A stretch of DNA of 53,079 bases, taken from Ilumatobacteraceae bacterium (lineage in GTDB: Bacteria; Actinomycetota; Acidimicrobiia; Acidimicrobiales; Ilumatobacteraceae). The DNA is taken from the NCBI GenBank assembly GCA_023262325.1, contig JALRBS010000059.1, forward strand, positions 1 through 53,079. The letters are read 5' to 3'. Of the stretch, positions 18,842-27,927 are shown piece after piece; positions within the stretch are counted from its first letter, which is position 1, and every line of letters starts with the position of its first letter. The position numbers and the translations under genes were made by a program. Under the pieces are notes generated by a model. The model was not told the DNA's origin, did not search any database, and was given only the letters and a program-made list of their open reading frames with translations.

Positions 18842-19267
18842 TCAGTCCTCCTCGCCGTCATCTGCTGACTCAATGGTGACGCCGTCCATCTCCTCGATGT
18901 CGTCGGCATCGACGTCATCGTTCTCGAAGTCAGCACTTTCCATCACCTTTTCGTCACCTCGTGGGCGACCACCGTCTCGTGACGGGCGACCTCGAGATGC
19001 TGAGGCGACGCGCCGGGCATACGGCAACAGGCCCATCTCCCGAGCGATCTTGATGGCGTTCGCGACCTCGCGCTGCTGCTGGACGTCGTTTCCGTTCAGA
19101 CGCTGGCCGCGGATTTTGCCTCGATCGCTAATGAACCGGGTGAGAAGGTCGACGTCTTTGTAGTCAACGTAATCAACCTTGTCGATGATGAGCGGGCTCG
19201 TCTTCTTCTTAAATTTACGTGGTGCGGCGTCACGTGTACGCGGGCCGCGGGCTGGGCTCTTCGCCAT
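18842..19267 (-). CDS. rpsR: 30S ribosomal protein S18 with acidic C-terminal extension
   Basis: 141 aa, against about 75-85 for typical S18. The S18 core is intact (IDYKD-like [46 protein letters not shown], to about residue 85). It is followed by a basic linker [16 protein letters not shown] and a strongly acidic tail (about 105-141, rich in Asp and Glu). It partners S6 in the 30S platform; both genes are in this operon. The tail has no motif I recognise. Confidence 0.95.
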   Translation of the reverse strand: MAKSPARGPRTRDAAPRKFKKKTSPLIIDKVDYVDYKDVDLLTRFISDRGKIRGQRLNGNDVQQQREVANAIKIAREMGLLPYARRVASASRGRPSRDGGRPRGDEKVMESADFENDDVDADDIEEMDGVTIESADDGEED

Positions 19268-19320
19268 ATTGTGTGGTCCTCCTGGACGAAATTTCGAACG
19301 TTAAGTGTTGGTCAGTGGCG

Positions 19321-19764
19321 TCAGAATGGTTCTTCGTCGCCATAAATGGGATCGGATGCGGCCTGTCCACCTGATCGCGCCGGCGCTCCTCCACCGAAGC
19401 CGCCGTCCGAGCGCTCGGTGCGCTCGACCTGCGCGGTTGCCCAGCGAAGACTCGGTCCGATTTCGTCGGCGACAACCTCAAAGACGGTGCGCTTCTCGCC
19501 GTTGTTCGTTTCGTAGTCGCGCTGTTCCATGCGACCAGTGACGATGCAGCGGTTTCCCTTCGTGAGCGTCGCGGCGGCATTTTCACCAAGGTCGCCCCAA
19601 CACACAACGTTGAAGTACGACACTTGCTCTTGCCACTCGCCGTTCACTTGGTAACGACGATTCACGGCGAGCCCAAAACTTGCAACGCCACGACCGCCGG
19701 TCGTGTAGCGCAACTCTGGATCTCGAGTGAGGTTTCCGATGAGGGTGATGGTGTTTGTTGCCAT
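19321..19764 (-). CDS. ssb: single-stranded DNA-binding protein
   Basis: 147 aa. OB-fold with MATNTITLIGNLTRDPELRY, FGLAVNRR, YFNVVCWGDLGENA and GRMEQRDYE; then a Gly-rich linker and the acidic tip DEEPF, the docking site for SSB partners (the usual form is DDDIPF). It lies between rpsF and rpsR, the standard bacterial order. Confidence 0.97.
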   Translation of the reverse strand: MATNTITLIGNLTRDPELRYTTGGRGVASFGLAVNRRYQVNGEWQEQVSYFNVVCWGDLGENAAATLTKGNRCIVTGRMEQRDYETNNGEKRTVFEVVADEIGPSLRWATAQVERTERSDGGFGGGAPARSGGQAASDPIYGDEEPF

Positions 19765-19789
19765 CTGGCACTCCCTTCGTCAACTGCCC

Positions 19790-20122
19790 TCAGGCAGCCG
19801 CGCCTGCCATACCGCGGCGCTCGGCCTCGGCGTGTGGAAGGCGGATGAGTTTGTGGCGAACGATGTCGTCCGCGAGACGCAGGGTGCGCTCGAGTTCATC
19901 GAGCGAGCCCGATGGAGCAACACACTCGACGACGAGGTAGTACCCCGATTCCTTCTTGTGGATCGGGTAGGCGAATGCTCGCTTCCCCCACCAATCAGGC
20001 TTGCCGTGGATTGTTCCACCAGCAGATGCGATGCCTTCAGACACCGTCTTTACCCAGGATTGGGCCTTTGGGTCCTCGACGTCACCGTCGATGATCACCA
20101 TGAGTTCATAGGCACGATTCAT
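19790..20122 (-). CDS. rpsF: 30S ribosomal protein S6
   Basis: 110 aa. MNRAYELMVIIDGDV, the central GKPDWWGKRAFAYPIHKKESGYYLVVE and DELERTLRLADDIVRHKLIRL are S6 hallmarks. GGGAG 11-15 nt before the ATG serves as Shine-Dalgarno. It opens the ribosomal-protein/ssb/dnaB group. S6-S18 complexes often autoregulate via an rpsF leader hairpin; a candidate hairpin is annotated just upstream. Confidence 0.97.
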   Translation of the reverse strand: MNRAYELMVIIDGDVEDPKAQSWVKTVSEGIASAGGTIHGKPDWWGKRAFAYPIHKKESGYYLVVECVAPSGSLDELERTLRLADDIVRHKLIRLPHAEAERRGMAGAAA

Positions 20123-20147
20123 GTGCTATTTGACTCCCTTCGGACGT

Positions 20148-20163
20148 GGTCACCTTCGTGACC
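20148..20163 (-). promoter_or_regulatory. rpsF leader hairpin
   Basis: A perfect 6-bp stem GGTCAC/GTGACC with a 4-nt loop lies 25 nt upstream of the rpsF start, within the expected leader. It could take part in S6:S18 feedback, but I did not identify the diagnostic conserved loop of that RNA motif. Confidence 0.3.
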
Positions 20164-20284
20164 GTGGCCCCTCTGCCTTGGTCGAAACCAACAGCATTGG
20201 AGCAGGGTGGATATGGAGAGGTGGAGGCTAGCGGTATTCGTGTGAACTTATGCACGGGCCTCATGATGTCCGAGGGGTGTCACA

Positions 20285-20851
20285 TCAATTGTGAGTCGCC
20301 GCCAAACAGGACCTGTTGGTGACCTTGAAGGTCGAGCCAGCAACAAACCCGAGTTCGCCAAGCGCACCGCTCGGCGTTTCTACGGCGATGAGGTACGACG
20401 ATGGGGTCGGGTAACGCGTGCATGCCGACGAGTCAGCCGACGTACACACGGTCATGTCATACGAATCAAGAAATAGACCGGTGTCGCCATAGAAGACGAT
20501 CGAAAGATCGAGGAGTGTGTCCTTCATCCAAAATTGGCCTGTCGTCGGTCCTTTCTGGACAAACGCCATCCCATCTGCGTTGCCGAATGTGTCTGCGCCC
20601 ATCATGCCGATCATTCGCAGGTCGGTCGTGTCGGCGATCCATAGACAACGTTCGACAACGTCGCCACTCGGTGAAGTGAGGAGTCCAATTCTTCGATCAA
20701 ACCCTGCTGGTGCTCGCTCGCCCTCCGGCAGATCAGCAATCGACGAGGTGGACGTCGCTGTCGTACACGCAGTTACGCAGCCGGCGGCGAGCAACGCAAC
20801 AAATGCCCGACGAGGAGTCACACCGGGACAACACGAAGGAGGTGGTGCCAT
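20285..20851 (-). CDS. DUF192 family lipoprotein with Tat-like signal
   Basis: 188 aa from the ATG at 20851 (an in-frame GTG at 20866 is possible). The N-terminus TPRRAFVALLAAG carries a twin-arginine-like motif, followed by lipobox VTAC. The DUF192 core is visible: MMGADTFGNADGMAFVQ, then QFWMKDTLLDLSIVFYGDTG, the hallmark W-M-K-D-T stretch. DUF192 proteins are small beta-rich exported proteins of poorly defined role. The start overlaps the upstream DUF5318 gene. Two Cys near the middle (CTSADSSAC) could form a disulfide. Confidence 0.85.
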   Translation of the reverse strand: MAPPPSCCPGVTPRRAFVALLAAGCVTACTTATSTSSIADLPEGERAPAGFDRRIGLLTSPSGDVVERCLWIADTTDLRMIGMMGADTFGNADGMAFVQKGPTTGQFWMKDTLLDLSIVFYGDTGLFLDSYDMTVCTSADSSACTRYPTPSSYLIAVETPSGALGELGFVAGSTFKVTNRSCLAATHN

Positions 20852-21213
20852 CGACACGTGCAGCACGCCTCAACGACATAGGCCCGCAATTCACGACCAA
20901 GTGCAGACAACTCCCGAAGTTCTTTTGCTGACGACACACACCTGCCATGCGAAGGAAGCCGGTGTCCAAACACGTAAGTCACAAGGCGAAGATTGTCCTC
21001 TTCGCAAATTGGACAGCGCGCCTCAGTCTGAGTGCCCACGTGCGACGCCGCACGTATGAGTTCCGGATGTGCATCGCACACCTCGTCTCTTCGCAATCTT
21101 CCGATACGGACCTGATTGATCAGCATTCGTCGGGCGAGTCGATGATCAACAATGCCACCCTGCCCAGCATCGCCGCGTATCGCTCCAACCGAAAAGGAGC
21201 CCGTCATCGACAT
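20818..21213 (-). CDS. DUF5318 zinc-ribbon-like protein
   Basis: 131 aa; matches the actinobacterial DUF5318 family. Seen: VDHRLARRMLINQVRIGRL, then EVCDAHPELIRAASHVG, CPIC, LRLVTYVFG, and a C-terminal CCTCRWHHLL, so two Cys pairs could bind zinc. In mycobacteria the family member is encoded near rpsF, and the same proximity holds here. Function unknown. The 3' end overlaps the DUF192 gene start, indicating coupling. Confidence 0.8.
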   Translation of the reverse strand: MSMTGSFSVGAIRGDAGQGGIVDHRLARRMLINQVRIGRLRRDEVCDAHPELIRAASHVGTQTEARCPICEEDNLRLVTYVFGHRLPSHGRCVSSAKELRELSALGRELRAYVVEACCTCRWHHLLRVVPV

Positions 21214-21252
21214 GGGATGACACTAGCGGTCTTACGGACAAGGCCGCCAAGG

Positions 21253-23406
21253 TCAGTTGCGTTGGTCAGCCAATTCTGACTCGATGAGATTTGCTGGTCG
21301 AGGACGACCAAAGAGATACCCCTGGCCACGATCACACCTGAGATCTCGAAGCTTTTGCAATTGCAGTGGGGTCTCGACGCCTTCAGCAACGACGGTAAGT
21401 CCGAGTGCTCGACCAAGTTGAATGACCGCTTCAACAATGGTCGAATCTTCGTCTTCGATGCCGAGACCCTTCACAAAACTGCGATCAATCTTGATCGCCT
21501 CAACTGGAAAACGTTTGAGATAGGTCAGTGACGAGTATCCAGTTCCAAAGTCATCAACAGAGAGATGAATGCCGAGACCTCGCACCTCGCGAAGCGTCGA
21601 GTTCGCCGCACGGGCGTCAGCAAGCAACGCAGACTCAGTGATTTCGAACCACACCGAATCCGGATCGATGCCCGTTTCGTCAAGCACTTCGATCACCGTG
21701 GGCAAAAACGATGGGTCGACAAGCTGGCGGCTCCCAACGTTGACGGCGACCGAGCCATCAGCAAATGCATGACCCGCCGCTCGCCAACGTGCCATCTGTG
21801 AGAGCGAATTCCGCATCATTGATGCACCCAACGCAACGAGCAGCCCCGACTCTTCAGCAAAGGGCAAAAACTCCCCCGGGGCCAACAGTCCTCGATCCGG
21901 ATGCAGCCATCGGGCAACGACTTCGAACCCGAGCACGCGACCTGAACCAAGATCGACGATCGGCTGAAAATACGGCACAATTTCGCCGCGGTCGACACCT
22001 CGGCGCAGCTCGCCCACCGTCCGAAGGGCTTGCATTCCCGACTCGTGACTACCAACCTGAAATGCTTCAACGCAGTCACGTCCACGGCTCTTTGCGCGAT
22101 ACATCGCTGCGTCTGCATCGCGCAACATTTCGTCGGGCGACATGCCCGCATCATGATTAGTTGACCAACCGATACTCACGGTGACAAAAAATTCGTGGTC
22201 CTCAACCGTCACCGGAGGGTGAACTGCCGTGCGAAGGCGCTCTGCAGCGGTTGCTGCATCAACCGGCCCGCCTCGACCATCAAGAACGACGACAAATTCA
22301 TCGCCGCCAAAGCGTGCGAGAACATCACCCTCGCGAACCGCGCCCGCCAAACGTTGAGCAACCTGCCGCAAGAGATCATCACCGCGGGCGTGACCGAGCG
22401 AGTCGTTCACCACTTTGAAGTGATCGAGATCAATGAAGAGCAAGCCCACGAGACCAGGACGGGAACCCGTGAGCCGCTGTTCGAGTACCTGCATGAGGTA
22501 CGAGCGATTCGCAAGTCCAGTGAGTTCATCATGACGAGCAGCGTGAGTGAGCAACTCCGCCGTTCGTCGCTGTTCAGTGACATCTTCGATGTGATGAATG
22601 GCGAGCAAAATTCCATCATCTTCTGAGACCGCGACTCGCGTTCGAGTCATGACATATGAGCCATCGCGCCGCCGATAGCGCTGATCGATGAGATACGAAT
22701 CGACCACTCCGAGTTCGAGTTGGGCACGGTTTGTCTGTGCCGCGCGCACATCCTCCGGATGAGTGATCTCACGAAGCGTCCGCCCAACCATCTCATCGGG
22801 TGATCGCTGCAACATTGCGGCGAGGGCTCCGTTGGCATCGACGATGCGACCGTCATCGAGTCGCACGAGCACCATGCCGGTTGGTGCCGACTGAAAGGCC
22901 TGATGAAACCGACGGCGCGCCTGATCGAGCGCGCGGCGTTGGTCGGCAACTCGATCTCGGTCAATGAGTCGTAACAAAATAGGTCCGGTGTCGTCGGGGC
23001 GTTGCACCGTGACTTCGACCGGGAGCACCCGCCCATCAGCAGTCGTCACCGACGCATCGACAGAGGCGTGGGCACCGCCGTGAACCTCGTCCGCGCGACG
23101 ATCGATCCACGGCCGAAGCACACCCTGGTCGGCGTCATGAAACCAACCGTCAATCGATGTGCCGACGACGTCGACAACATTCACACCGAAGAGATCTGCT
23201 GTCGACCGATTGACATCAAGAATTCGACCCTCGTGATCGACATGTACGAGAGCATCCTCGATGGCATCGAGTAGCGCCCGCGACGCCGGGGCGTCGCCCT
23301 GTCGAACCTTTCCATGATCGCGACGAACAATGAGCACGCCAACCGAAATGGCTGCGACCGCAATGAGGATCGGCATGAGCATGTCCGATGGCGTCATGGA
23401 ACCCAC
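21253..23406 (-). CDS. PAS-PAS-GGDEF-EAL cyclic-di-GMP protein
   Basis: 717 aa. One N-terminal membrane helix (about 10-27), PAS 1 (about 43-150), PAS 2 (about 165-280), GGDEF (285-448) and EAL (460-710). The GGDEF motif is intact at 367-371 with an upstream inhibitory RxxD (358-361), so a feedback-inhibited diguanylate cyclase is expected. In the EAL domain the motif reads EVV (495-497) but keeps Glu; FEITES, DDFGTGYSSL, KIDRSF and AEGVET are present, so phosphodiesterase activity is also plausible. It sits between the CCA-adding enzyme and DUF5318 genes on the same strand; the signal is unknown. Confidence 0.95.
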   Translation of the reverse strand: MGSMTPSDMLMPILIAVAAISVGVLIVRRDHGKVRQGDAPASRALLDAIEDALVHVDHEGRILDVNRSTADLFGVNVVDVVGTSIDGWFHDADQGVLRPWIDRRADEVHGGAHASVDASVTTADGRVLPVEVTVQRPDDTGPILLRLIDRDRVADQRRALDQARRRFHQAFQSAPTGMVLVRLDDGRIVDANGALAAMLQRSPDEMVGRTLREITHPEDVRAAQTNRAQLELGVVDSYLIDQRYRRRDGSYVMTRTRVAVSEDDGILLAIHHIEDVTEQRRTAELLTHAARHDELTGLANRSYLMQVLEQRLTGSRPGLVGLLFIDLDHFKVVNDSLGHARGDDLLRQVAQRLAGAVREGDVLARFGGDEFVVVLDGRGGPVDAATAAERLRTAVHPPVTVEDHEFFVTVSIGWSTNHDAGMSPDEMLRDADAAMYRAKSRGRDCVEAFQVGSHESGMQALRTVGELRRGVDRGEIVPYFQPIVDLGSGRVLGFEVVARWLHPDRGLLAPGEFLPFAEESGLLVALGASMMRNSLSQMARWRAAGHAFADGSVAVNVGSRQLVDPSFLPTVIEVLDETGIDPDSVWFEITESALLADARAANSTLREVRGLGIHLSVDDFGTGYSSLTYLKRFPVEAIKIDRSFVKGLGIEDEDSTIVEAVIQLGRALGLTVVAEGVETPLQLQKLRDLRCDRGQGYLFGRPRPANLIESELADQRN

Positions 23407-23438
23407 GTATCGACGCTATCGACTCTCACACGACGAGT

Positions 23439-24869
23439 TCAGGACTCTTGCTCTCCCCGAAACCACTCGTCGAGACGTGCACGAGCCGCCTCTTCGCCGA
23501 TGAGTCCCTCCTCGAGCCGAATTTCCATAAGAAATGCGAGTGCTCGACCGATTTCCGGTCCGGGACGCAGACCCAAATGCTCCATGACCTGAGAGCCATC
23601 GAGTTCAGGACGAAGCGCGGCGAGTTCTTCGGCTGCAGCAAGTTCAGCGATTCTCTCTTCGAGTTCATCCATGCGGCGCGACAACGTTCGAGCCTTCTTC
23701 TCGTTGCGTGTCGTGCAGTCACAGCGGGTCAACACGTTGAGCTCCGAAAGAAGGTCTCCGGCGTCGCGCACGTACCGACGAACCGCCGAGTCACTCCATC
23801 CGAGTCGATAGGTGTGAAAGCGCAGGTGCAACGCAACGAGTTCGGTAATTGATGAAACGTCGTCGCTGGAAAAGCGCAATTCCGTGAGCCGGCGTCGGGT
23901 CATCTTTGCGCCAACAACGTCGTGATGGTGAAACGTTGTGCCCTTGCCCTTCTGGAATCCGCGCGTGCGCGGCTTTCCAACGTCATGGAAGAGCGCTGCG
24001 AGTCGCACCGTTCGAAAATCAAAGTTTCGGTGATCCTCATCGAGTTCGTCATGTGGGCGAACGTTGTCCACCACTGCAAACGTGTGTGTCAATACGTCTT
24101 TGTGGCGATGAATTGGGTCGTGTTCGAGTCTCATCGCAGGGAGTTCGGGCAGAAACTGGTCAGCGAGTCCAGTTTCGACAAGGAACCACAATCCATTCGT
24201 TGGGTGTCGCGTGCAGATGAGTTTTTCAAACTCATCGCGAATGCGCTCGGCCGAAACGATCTCGAGCCGACCTGCCATCTGCTGCACTGCTGCTACAAGT
24301 TCAGGAACGGGAACGAGGTCGAGAGAGGTGATGAATCGTGCCGCTCGCAACATTCGCAGCGGGTCGTCACTAAAACTCTCCTCGGCGGATAGTGGAGTCC
24401 TCAGCACCCGTTGCACGAGATCGACTGCACCACTATGCGGATCGACGAGCGTCGGGCTGTCACTTGTGAGCTCAAGCGCCATGGCGTTAATCGTGAAGTC
24501 GCGACGAGCGAGGTCGGTTTCGACATCGTCAGCGAAGACGACATGCGGCTTACGTGAGTCATCGGTGTATGACTCCGCGCGAAACGTCGTAATTTCGAGG
24601 ATTCGCTCACCAATACGCGCACCCACCGTGCCGAATCGTTCACCCTGATTCCACACGGCATCGGCAAGGTCGCGCACGCACTCGTGAATGTCTTCCGGGC
24701 GAGCCGAGGTCGTGAGGTCAATGTCGTCGGCAGTCCCAAAGGACCCATCGCCGATGAGAAGATCACGAACCGTTCCACCGACGACGTAGAGCCGGTGACC
24801 CGCGGCGGCGAACCGATTCGCGAGGGGTGCAAGTTCCTCGAGCACGGGTCCAAATCGAGCGGGTATCAC
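23439..24869 (-). CDS. CCA-adding tRNA nucleotidyltransferase
   Basis: 476 aa. Nucleotidyltransferase head YVVGGTVRDLLIG with catalytic DDIDLTTSA, RRDFTINAMAL, DPLRMLRAARF, and an HD domain (ALFHDVGKP) typical of actinobacterial PcnA-type CCA enzymes. It completes tRNA 3' ends; both tRNAs in the window lack encoded CCA. GTG at 24869 is chosen because it gives a family-like N-terminus (VIPARFGPVLEELAPLA). The longer frame to 24959 overlaps the divergent GNAT gene. In mycobacteria pcnA occupies the same place beside this block. Confidence 0.93.
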   Translation of the reverse strand: MIPARFGPVLEELAPLANRFAAAGHRLYVVGGTVRDLLIGDGSFGTADDIDLTTSARPEDIHECVRDLADAVWNQGERFGTVGARIGERILEITTFRAESYTDDSRKPHVVFADDVETDLARRDFTINAMALELTSDSPTLVDPHSGAVDLVQRVLRTPLSAEESFSDDPLRMLRAARFITSLDLVPVPELVAAVQQMAGRLEIVSAERIRDEFEKLICTRHPTNGLWFLVETGLADQFLPELPAMRLEHDPIHRHKDVLTHTFAVVDNVRPHDELDEDHRNFDFRTVRLAALFHDVGKPRTRGFQKGKGTTFHHHDVVGAKMTRRRLTELRFSSDDVSSITELVALHLRFHTYRLGWSDSAVRRYVRDAGDLLSELNVLTRCDCTTRNEKKARTLSRRMDELEERIAELAAAEELAALRPELDGSQVMEHLGLRPGPEIGRALAFLMEIRLEEGLIGEEAARARLDEWFRGEQES

Positions 24870-24898
24870 GAGGGCGAGGTTACCGGTGACCGTCAGAC

Positions 24899-25690
24899 AT
24901 GAAGGGCACGGCGCGGCTACCGTCTTCGCCGGTGCTGACGAAACGAAAGAGTGGAGCACGTGTCGATCGACACGATGGCGCCTCGACGCGCGCGCATCTG
25001 TTGCTGCCAGACAGTATTCGTCTCACCAAATGGCCATATGACCAATCGATCGCACTGTTGTATGCCACTGACTACAACACCGATTTCAGCGAAACCGACG
25101 TGAACAAGGCGATTGACGTCGCACGATCGATGGGCTTTCGTCGAGTTCGGACGGGCGCTCTTCGATCGCGATCTGCCACAGTCGTTGCACATCTCGAGTT
25201 TCACGTCATCGATGAGCTTGAGTTACTCGGGGTTGATCCGCGTCGCGTCGCACCAACAGGCGCTCGACATCGAACCCGCCGCCTCGCTGCGCGCCACCTC
25301 ACCGACGCAGCAACTGTCGACCTCGCAGCGTTTGGACCCCTGTGGAGTCATGACGAAGCCTCCCTTCTTCGAGCGCAATCAGCGACGATCGTCTCGCGTT
25401 CGCGTCGTGTCGCCGCCAACGGCGAGCGTGTCTGCGCATACGCAATCTCAGGACTCTCGAACGGTTCGGGGTACATCCAACGACTCGCAGTGTCGCCACC
25501 CCGTCAGCGTTGCGGCCACGCCCGCCTGCTCATCGTCGATGCCTTGCGATGGATGGCAAGGACGGGCGCCACACGAGCGCTCGTCAATACGTCGGTGACA
25601 AATGAGCCGGCCCTGGCGCTCTACACCTCTCTCGGATTTACACGACTCGGCGAGTATCTCGTTGTTGCAGAACGCGAGCTCGACACATGA
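24899..25690 (+). CDS. GNAT-family N-acetyltransferase
   Basis: 263 aa. The C-terminal half holds the acetyl-CoA motif, a degenerate RLAVSPPRQRCGHARLL (about 204-220), and the motif-B end NEPALALYTSLGFTRLGEY, both typical of RimI-like GNATs. The N-terminal 100 residues form a second, degenerate domain. It is divergent from the CCA gene (29-bp gap) and its TGA overlaps the ATG of the DUF6049 gene. Mycobacteria have mutT4 at this position. Acceptor substrate unknown. Confidence 0.85.
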   Translation: MKGTARLPSSPVLTKRKSGARVDRHDGASTRAHLLLPDSIRLTKWPYDQSIALLYATDYNTDFSETDVNKAIDVARSMGFRRVRTGALRSRSATVVAHLEFHVIDELELLGVDPRRVAPTGARHRTRRLAARHLTDAATVDLAAFGPLWSHDEASLLRAQSATIVSRSRRVAANGERVCAYAISGLSNGSGYIQRLAVSPPRQRCGHARLLIVDALRWMARTGATRALVNTSVTNEPALALYTSLGFTRLGEYLVVAERELDT

Positions 25691-27855
25691 TGAGTCGTCG
25701 TTGGCGGCTCGTGATCTGTGGCGTTGTCGCCACCGCATCGGTCGTCGTGCTGCGAGCACCGGTTTCTCCTCCACCGGTGTACGCCGCATCACCAAACAAC
25801 GGACTCACGCTTGTTGCCGCCGAGTTCTTCGTCGACACCTCAATTGACCTGAGTTATGTGCTCACGTCTGACGCCCCAGAAATCACCGAGCCGACGCCCG
25901 TCACAACCACGACGACAACCACGACGACAGTGCCGGACGATACCGATACATCAGTAACACCGACCCCAAGCGCAAATGGCGCAACGTCAACTACGTCGAC
26001 ACCAACAACGCTGCCACTACCGAGTCCACTCAACGATGATCTCGTTGTCCGCGTTGCCCTCCATCGGCCGCTTGGCGCGACAACGCCGCAGACAGCCCTC
26101 GGCGGTGAGGCCGGCGTCATCATCGACGTGGTCCTACGCCCCCTCGCAGAAGTTTCGCGGCGCGACCCTGATACGAATCGCGTCGAAATCGATCTCGCAA
26201 CACCGCTCATGCGTCGCACAAGTCTTCGAGCGAGGCGAGATGATGTTCTTGAATGGGTCAACCCTGGACTTACGCCGGTGTCCGTGAGCGTCGTTCGATC
26301 TGGTGTCGAAATCGCGAGCCATGTGACCCTCGTCGATATTGGATTCAACGAACTCGACGTCGCACCGCTACATGTCAGTGTCCTCGCCGCCATCGGTCGT
26401 TCAACACCAGTTTCCATCGTCGGCGACTCAACGCTTTCAGGTGACGAAAGCCTTCGAATTCGAAATGAGCTCGGACAACTCACCTCACTCCTCGCCGAAT
26501 CAGCAATACCAGCGACAATCGCGATTGACCCACAACTTGCCGCAGGTATCTCCGACGGCACGCTCACCGAGGGGCTCGCAGATCCAGATTTCGATCGTCT
26601 CGTCACATCAAACGGTGGTGAGCTAATTGCGTTGCCGAATCGAAGAATTGATCCATCCGCCGCTGCCGAGGCAGGACTTGAAACGCTCTTCAACGAGGAG
26701 CGCGCATCAGGCGCAGAACACCTCAACTCGATCGCTCCAAGTACAACCCCCACCGCATCGGTCTGGTTGCTCGACGACACGGTCGCCCAGTCGTCGTTAT
26801 CTCCCGATGGTCTCACCCTGCTCACACGTGAAGGACTTTCGGCACTCATCACGTCTGAATCGACATACATGGGCTTTGACGGCGCCACCTCCAACGTCGA
26901 CAGCACCCAACTTGGGATGTACGACGTCGACGGGACGATATTGCCGGTCGTCATCACCGGGCCCATCTCTCGGGTGAACGATGACAGCGAGGCTGCGCCA
27001 ACCGAACGAGCCGTCGAGATGCTCTCAGCGATCACGCACCTGCGGCGACAGTCCCCTGCACTCACCCGCTGGTTCGTCATGAGTGACGAGTGGCTCGGGG
27101 TTCCTGATGCCGCCACTGTGCGTGCCTTCGAACGAATGATCGAACGCGACCCCACGACGGAGACGAACAGGATCTCTGATGTCACGCTCGTCGAGACATC
27201 GAATCGATCGATCGCAACGCCGATGCCGGCAGCAACAGAGTTGATCATTCGACAGCTCGCAATTGCCGAGCTTCATGCAGTCGTCGATGACACGGCATCG
27301 ATGCTTCCCATCAACGATGCACGGGTTGGTGAATGGAGTGCCGCAATCGATGACCTCTACGACAGTCGCACCACCGCTGTGCACATCGCTGAGGTCACCG
27401 CCTGGATCAACGATGCGACATCGGCACCACGAGAGGTCATCTCACTTCCTGCAAGCGGCACCGTCAACCTCACCGGGCGCGACACACCACTGCCGTTACT
27501 TATCGAAAACGCTGGATCGATACCACTCAATGTGCTCGTGTCAATTGACGCGCCGCGACTTATCGTTCCTGAGGCACCGATACCTGTCACCCTTCGACCG
27601 GGCACAACAACCGTTCGCATTCCTGTCGAGCCACGTTCGAATGGCACATTCGATGTGACGGTCGAAGTTCTCTCCCCGAAAGGAACCGTCGTTGTCGAAG
27701 CGGTCTCGATACGAGCAAAGTCGATGACCTTGTCGGGCTTCGGTCGTCTTGTTGGTGTCGGACTCATACTCGTGTTGTTGAGTTGGTGGTATAGCCACAT
27801 TCGTCAAACTCGAAAACCGAAGCCCGACGAAGAACGACCCGCCGCTCTCGGCTGA
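25687..27855 (+). CDS. DUF6049 family secreted, membrane-anchored protein
   Basis: 722 aa. Signal segment (about 8-33), a Thr/Pro-rich low-complexity linker (about 69-110), a long ectodomain with beta-rich and alpha/beta parts, and a C-terminal membrane helix (about 685-708) with a short charged tail. It matches the DUF6049/Rv3909 family by length, architecture and position between the CCA-adding gene and the MviN-type locus. Function unknown; its location beside cell-wall regulators suggests an envelope role. GC-biased composition yields a long antisense frame (25854-27248) that is not a gene. Confidence 0.85.
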   Translation: MMSRRWRLVICGVVATASVVVLRAPVSPPPVYAASPNNGLTLVAAEFFVDTSIDLSYVLTSDAPEITEPTPVTTTTTTTTTVPDDTDTSVTPTPSANGATSTTSTPTTLPLPSPLNDDLVVRVALHRPLGATTPQTALGGEAGVIIDVVLRPLAEVSRRDPDTNRVEIDLATPLMRRTSLRARRDDVLEWVNPGLTPVSVSVVRSGVEIASHVTLVDIGFNELDVAPLHVSVLAAIGRSTPVSIVGDSTLSGDESLRIRNELGQLTSLLAESAIPATIAIDPQLAAGISDGTLTEGLADPDFDRLVTSNGGELIALPNRRIDPSAAAEAGLETLFNEERASGAEHLNSIAPSTTPTASVWLLDDTVAQSSLSPDGLTLLTREGLSALITSESTYMGFDGATSNVDSTQLGMYDVDGTILPVVITGPISRVNDDSEAAPTERAVEMLSAITHLRRQSPALTRWFVMSDEWLGVPDAATVRAFERMIERDPTTETNRISDVTLVETSNRSIATPMPAATELIIRQLAIAELHAVVDDTASMLPINDARVGEWSAAIDDLYDSRTTAVHIAEVTAWINDATSAPREVISLPASGTVNLTGRDTPLPLLIENAGSIPLNVLVSIDAPRLIVPEAPIPVTLRPGTTTVRIPVEPRSNGTFDVTVEVLSPKGTVVVEAVSIRAKSMTLSGFGRLVGVGLILVLLSWWYSHIRQTRKPKPDEERPAALG

Positions 27856-27927
27856 CGACACACGCATTCGCCCGGCGAGTGAATGCCTCACTCCGACCAG
27901 TGAACGCAACTAGGTTTCGTTACGTCC

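Noticed and set aside
25890-26030. Short tandem repeat resembling a CRISPR or microsatellite
   Set aside because: It is a Thr/Pro-rich coding linker (ACA/ACG/ACC codons) within DUF6049; no spacers of constant length.
25854-27248. 464-codon open frame antisense to the DUF6049 gene
   Set aside because: It mirrors a GC-biased coding gene, has Ser/Arg-rich composition without motifs, and the sense frame has a signal peptide, membrane helix and conserved position.
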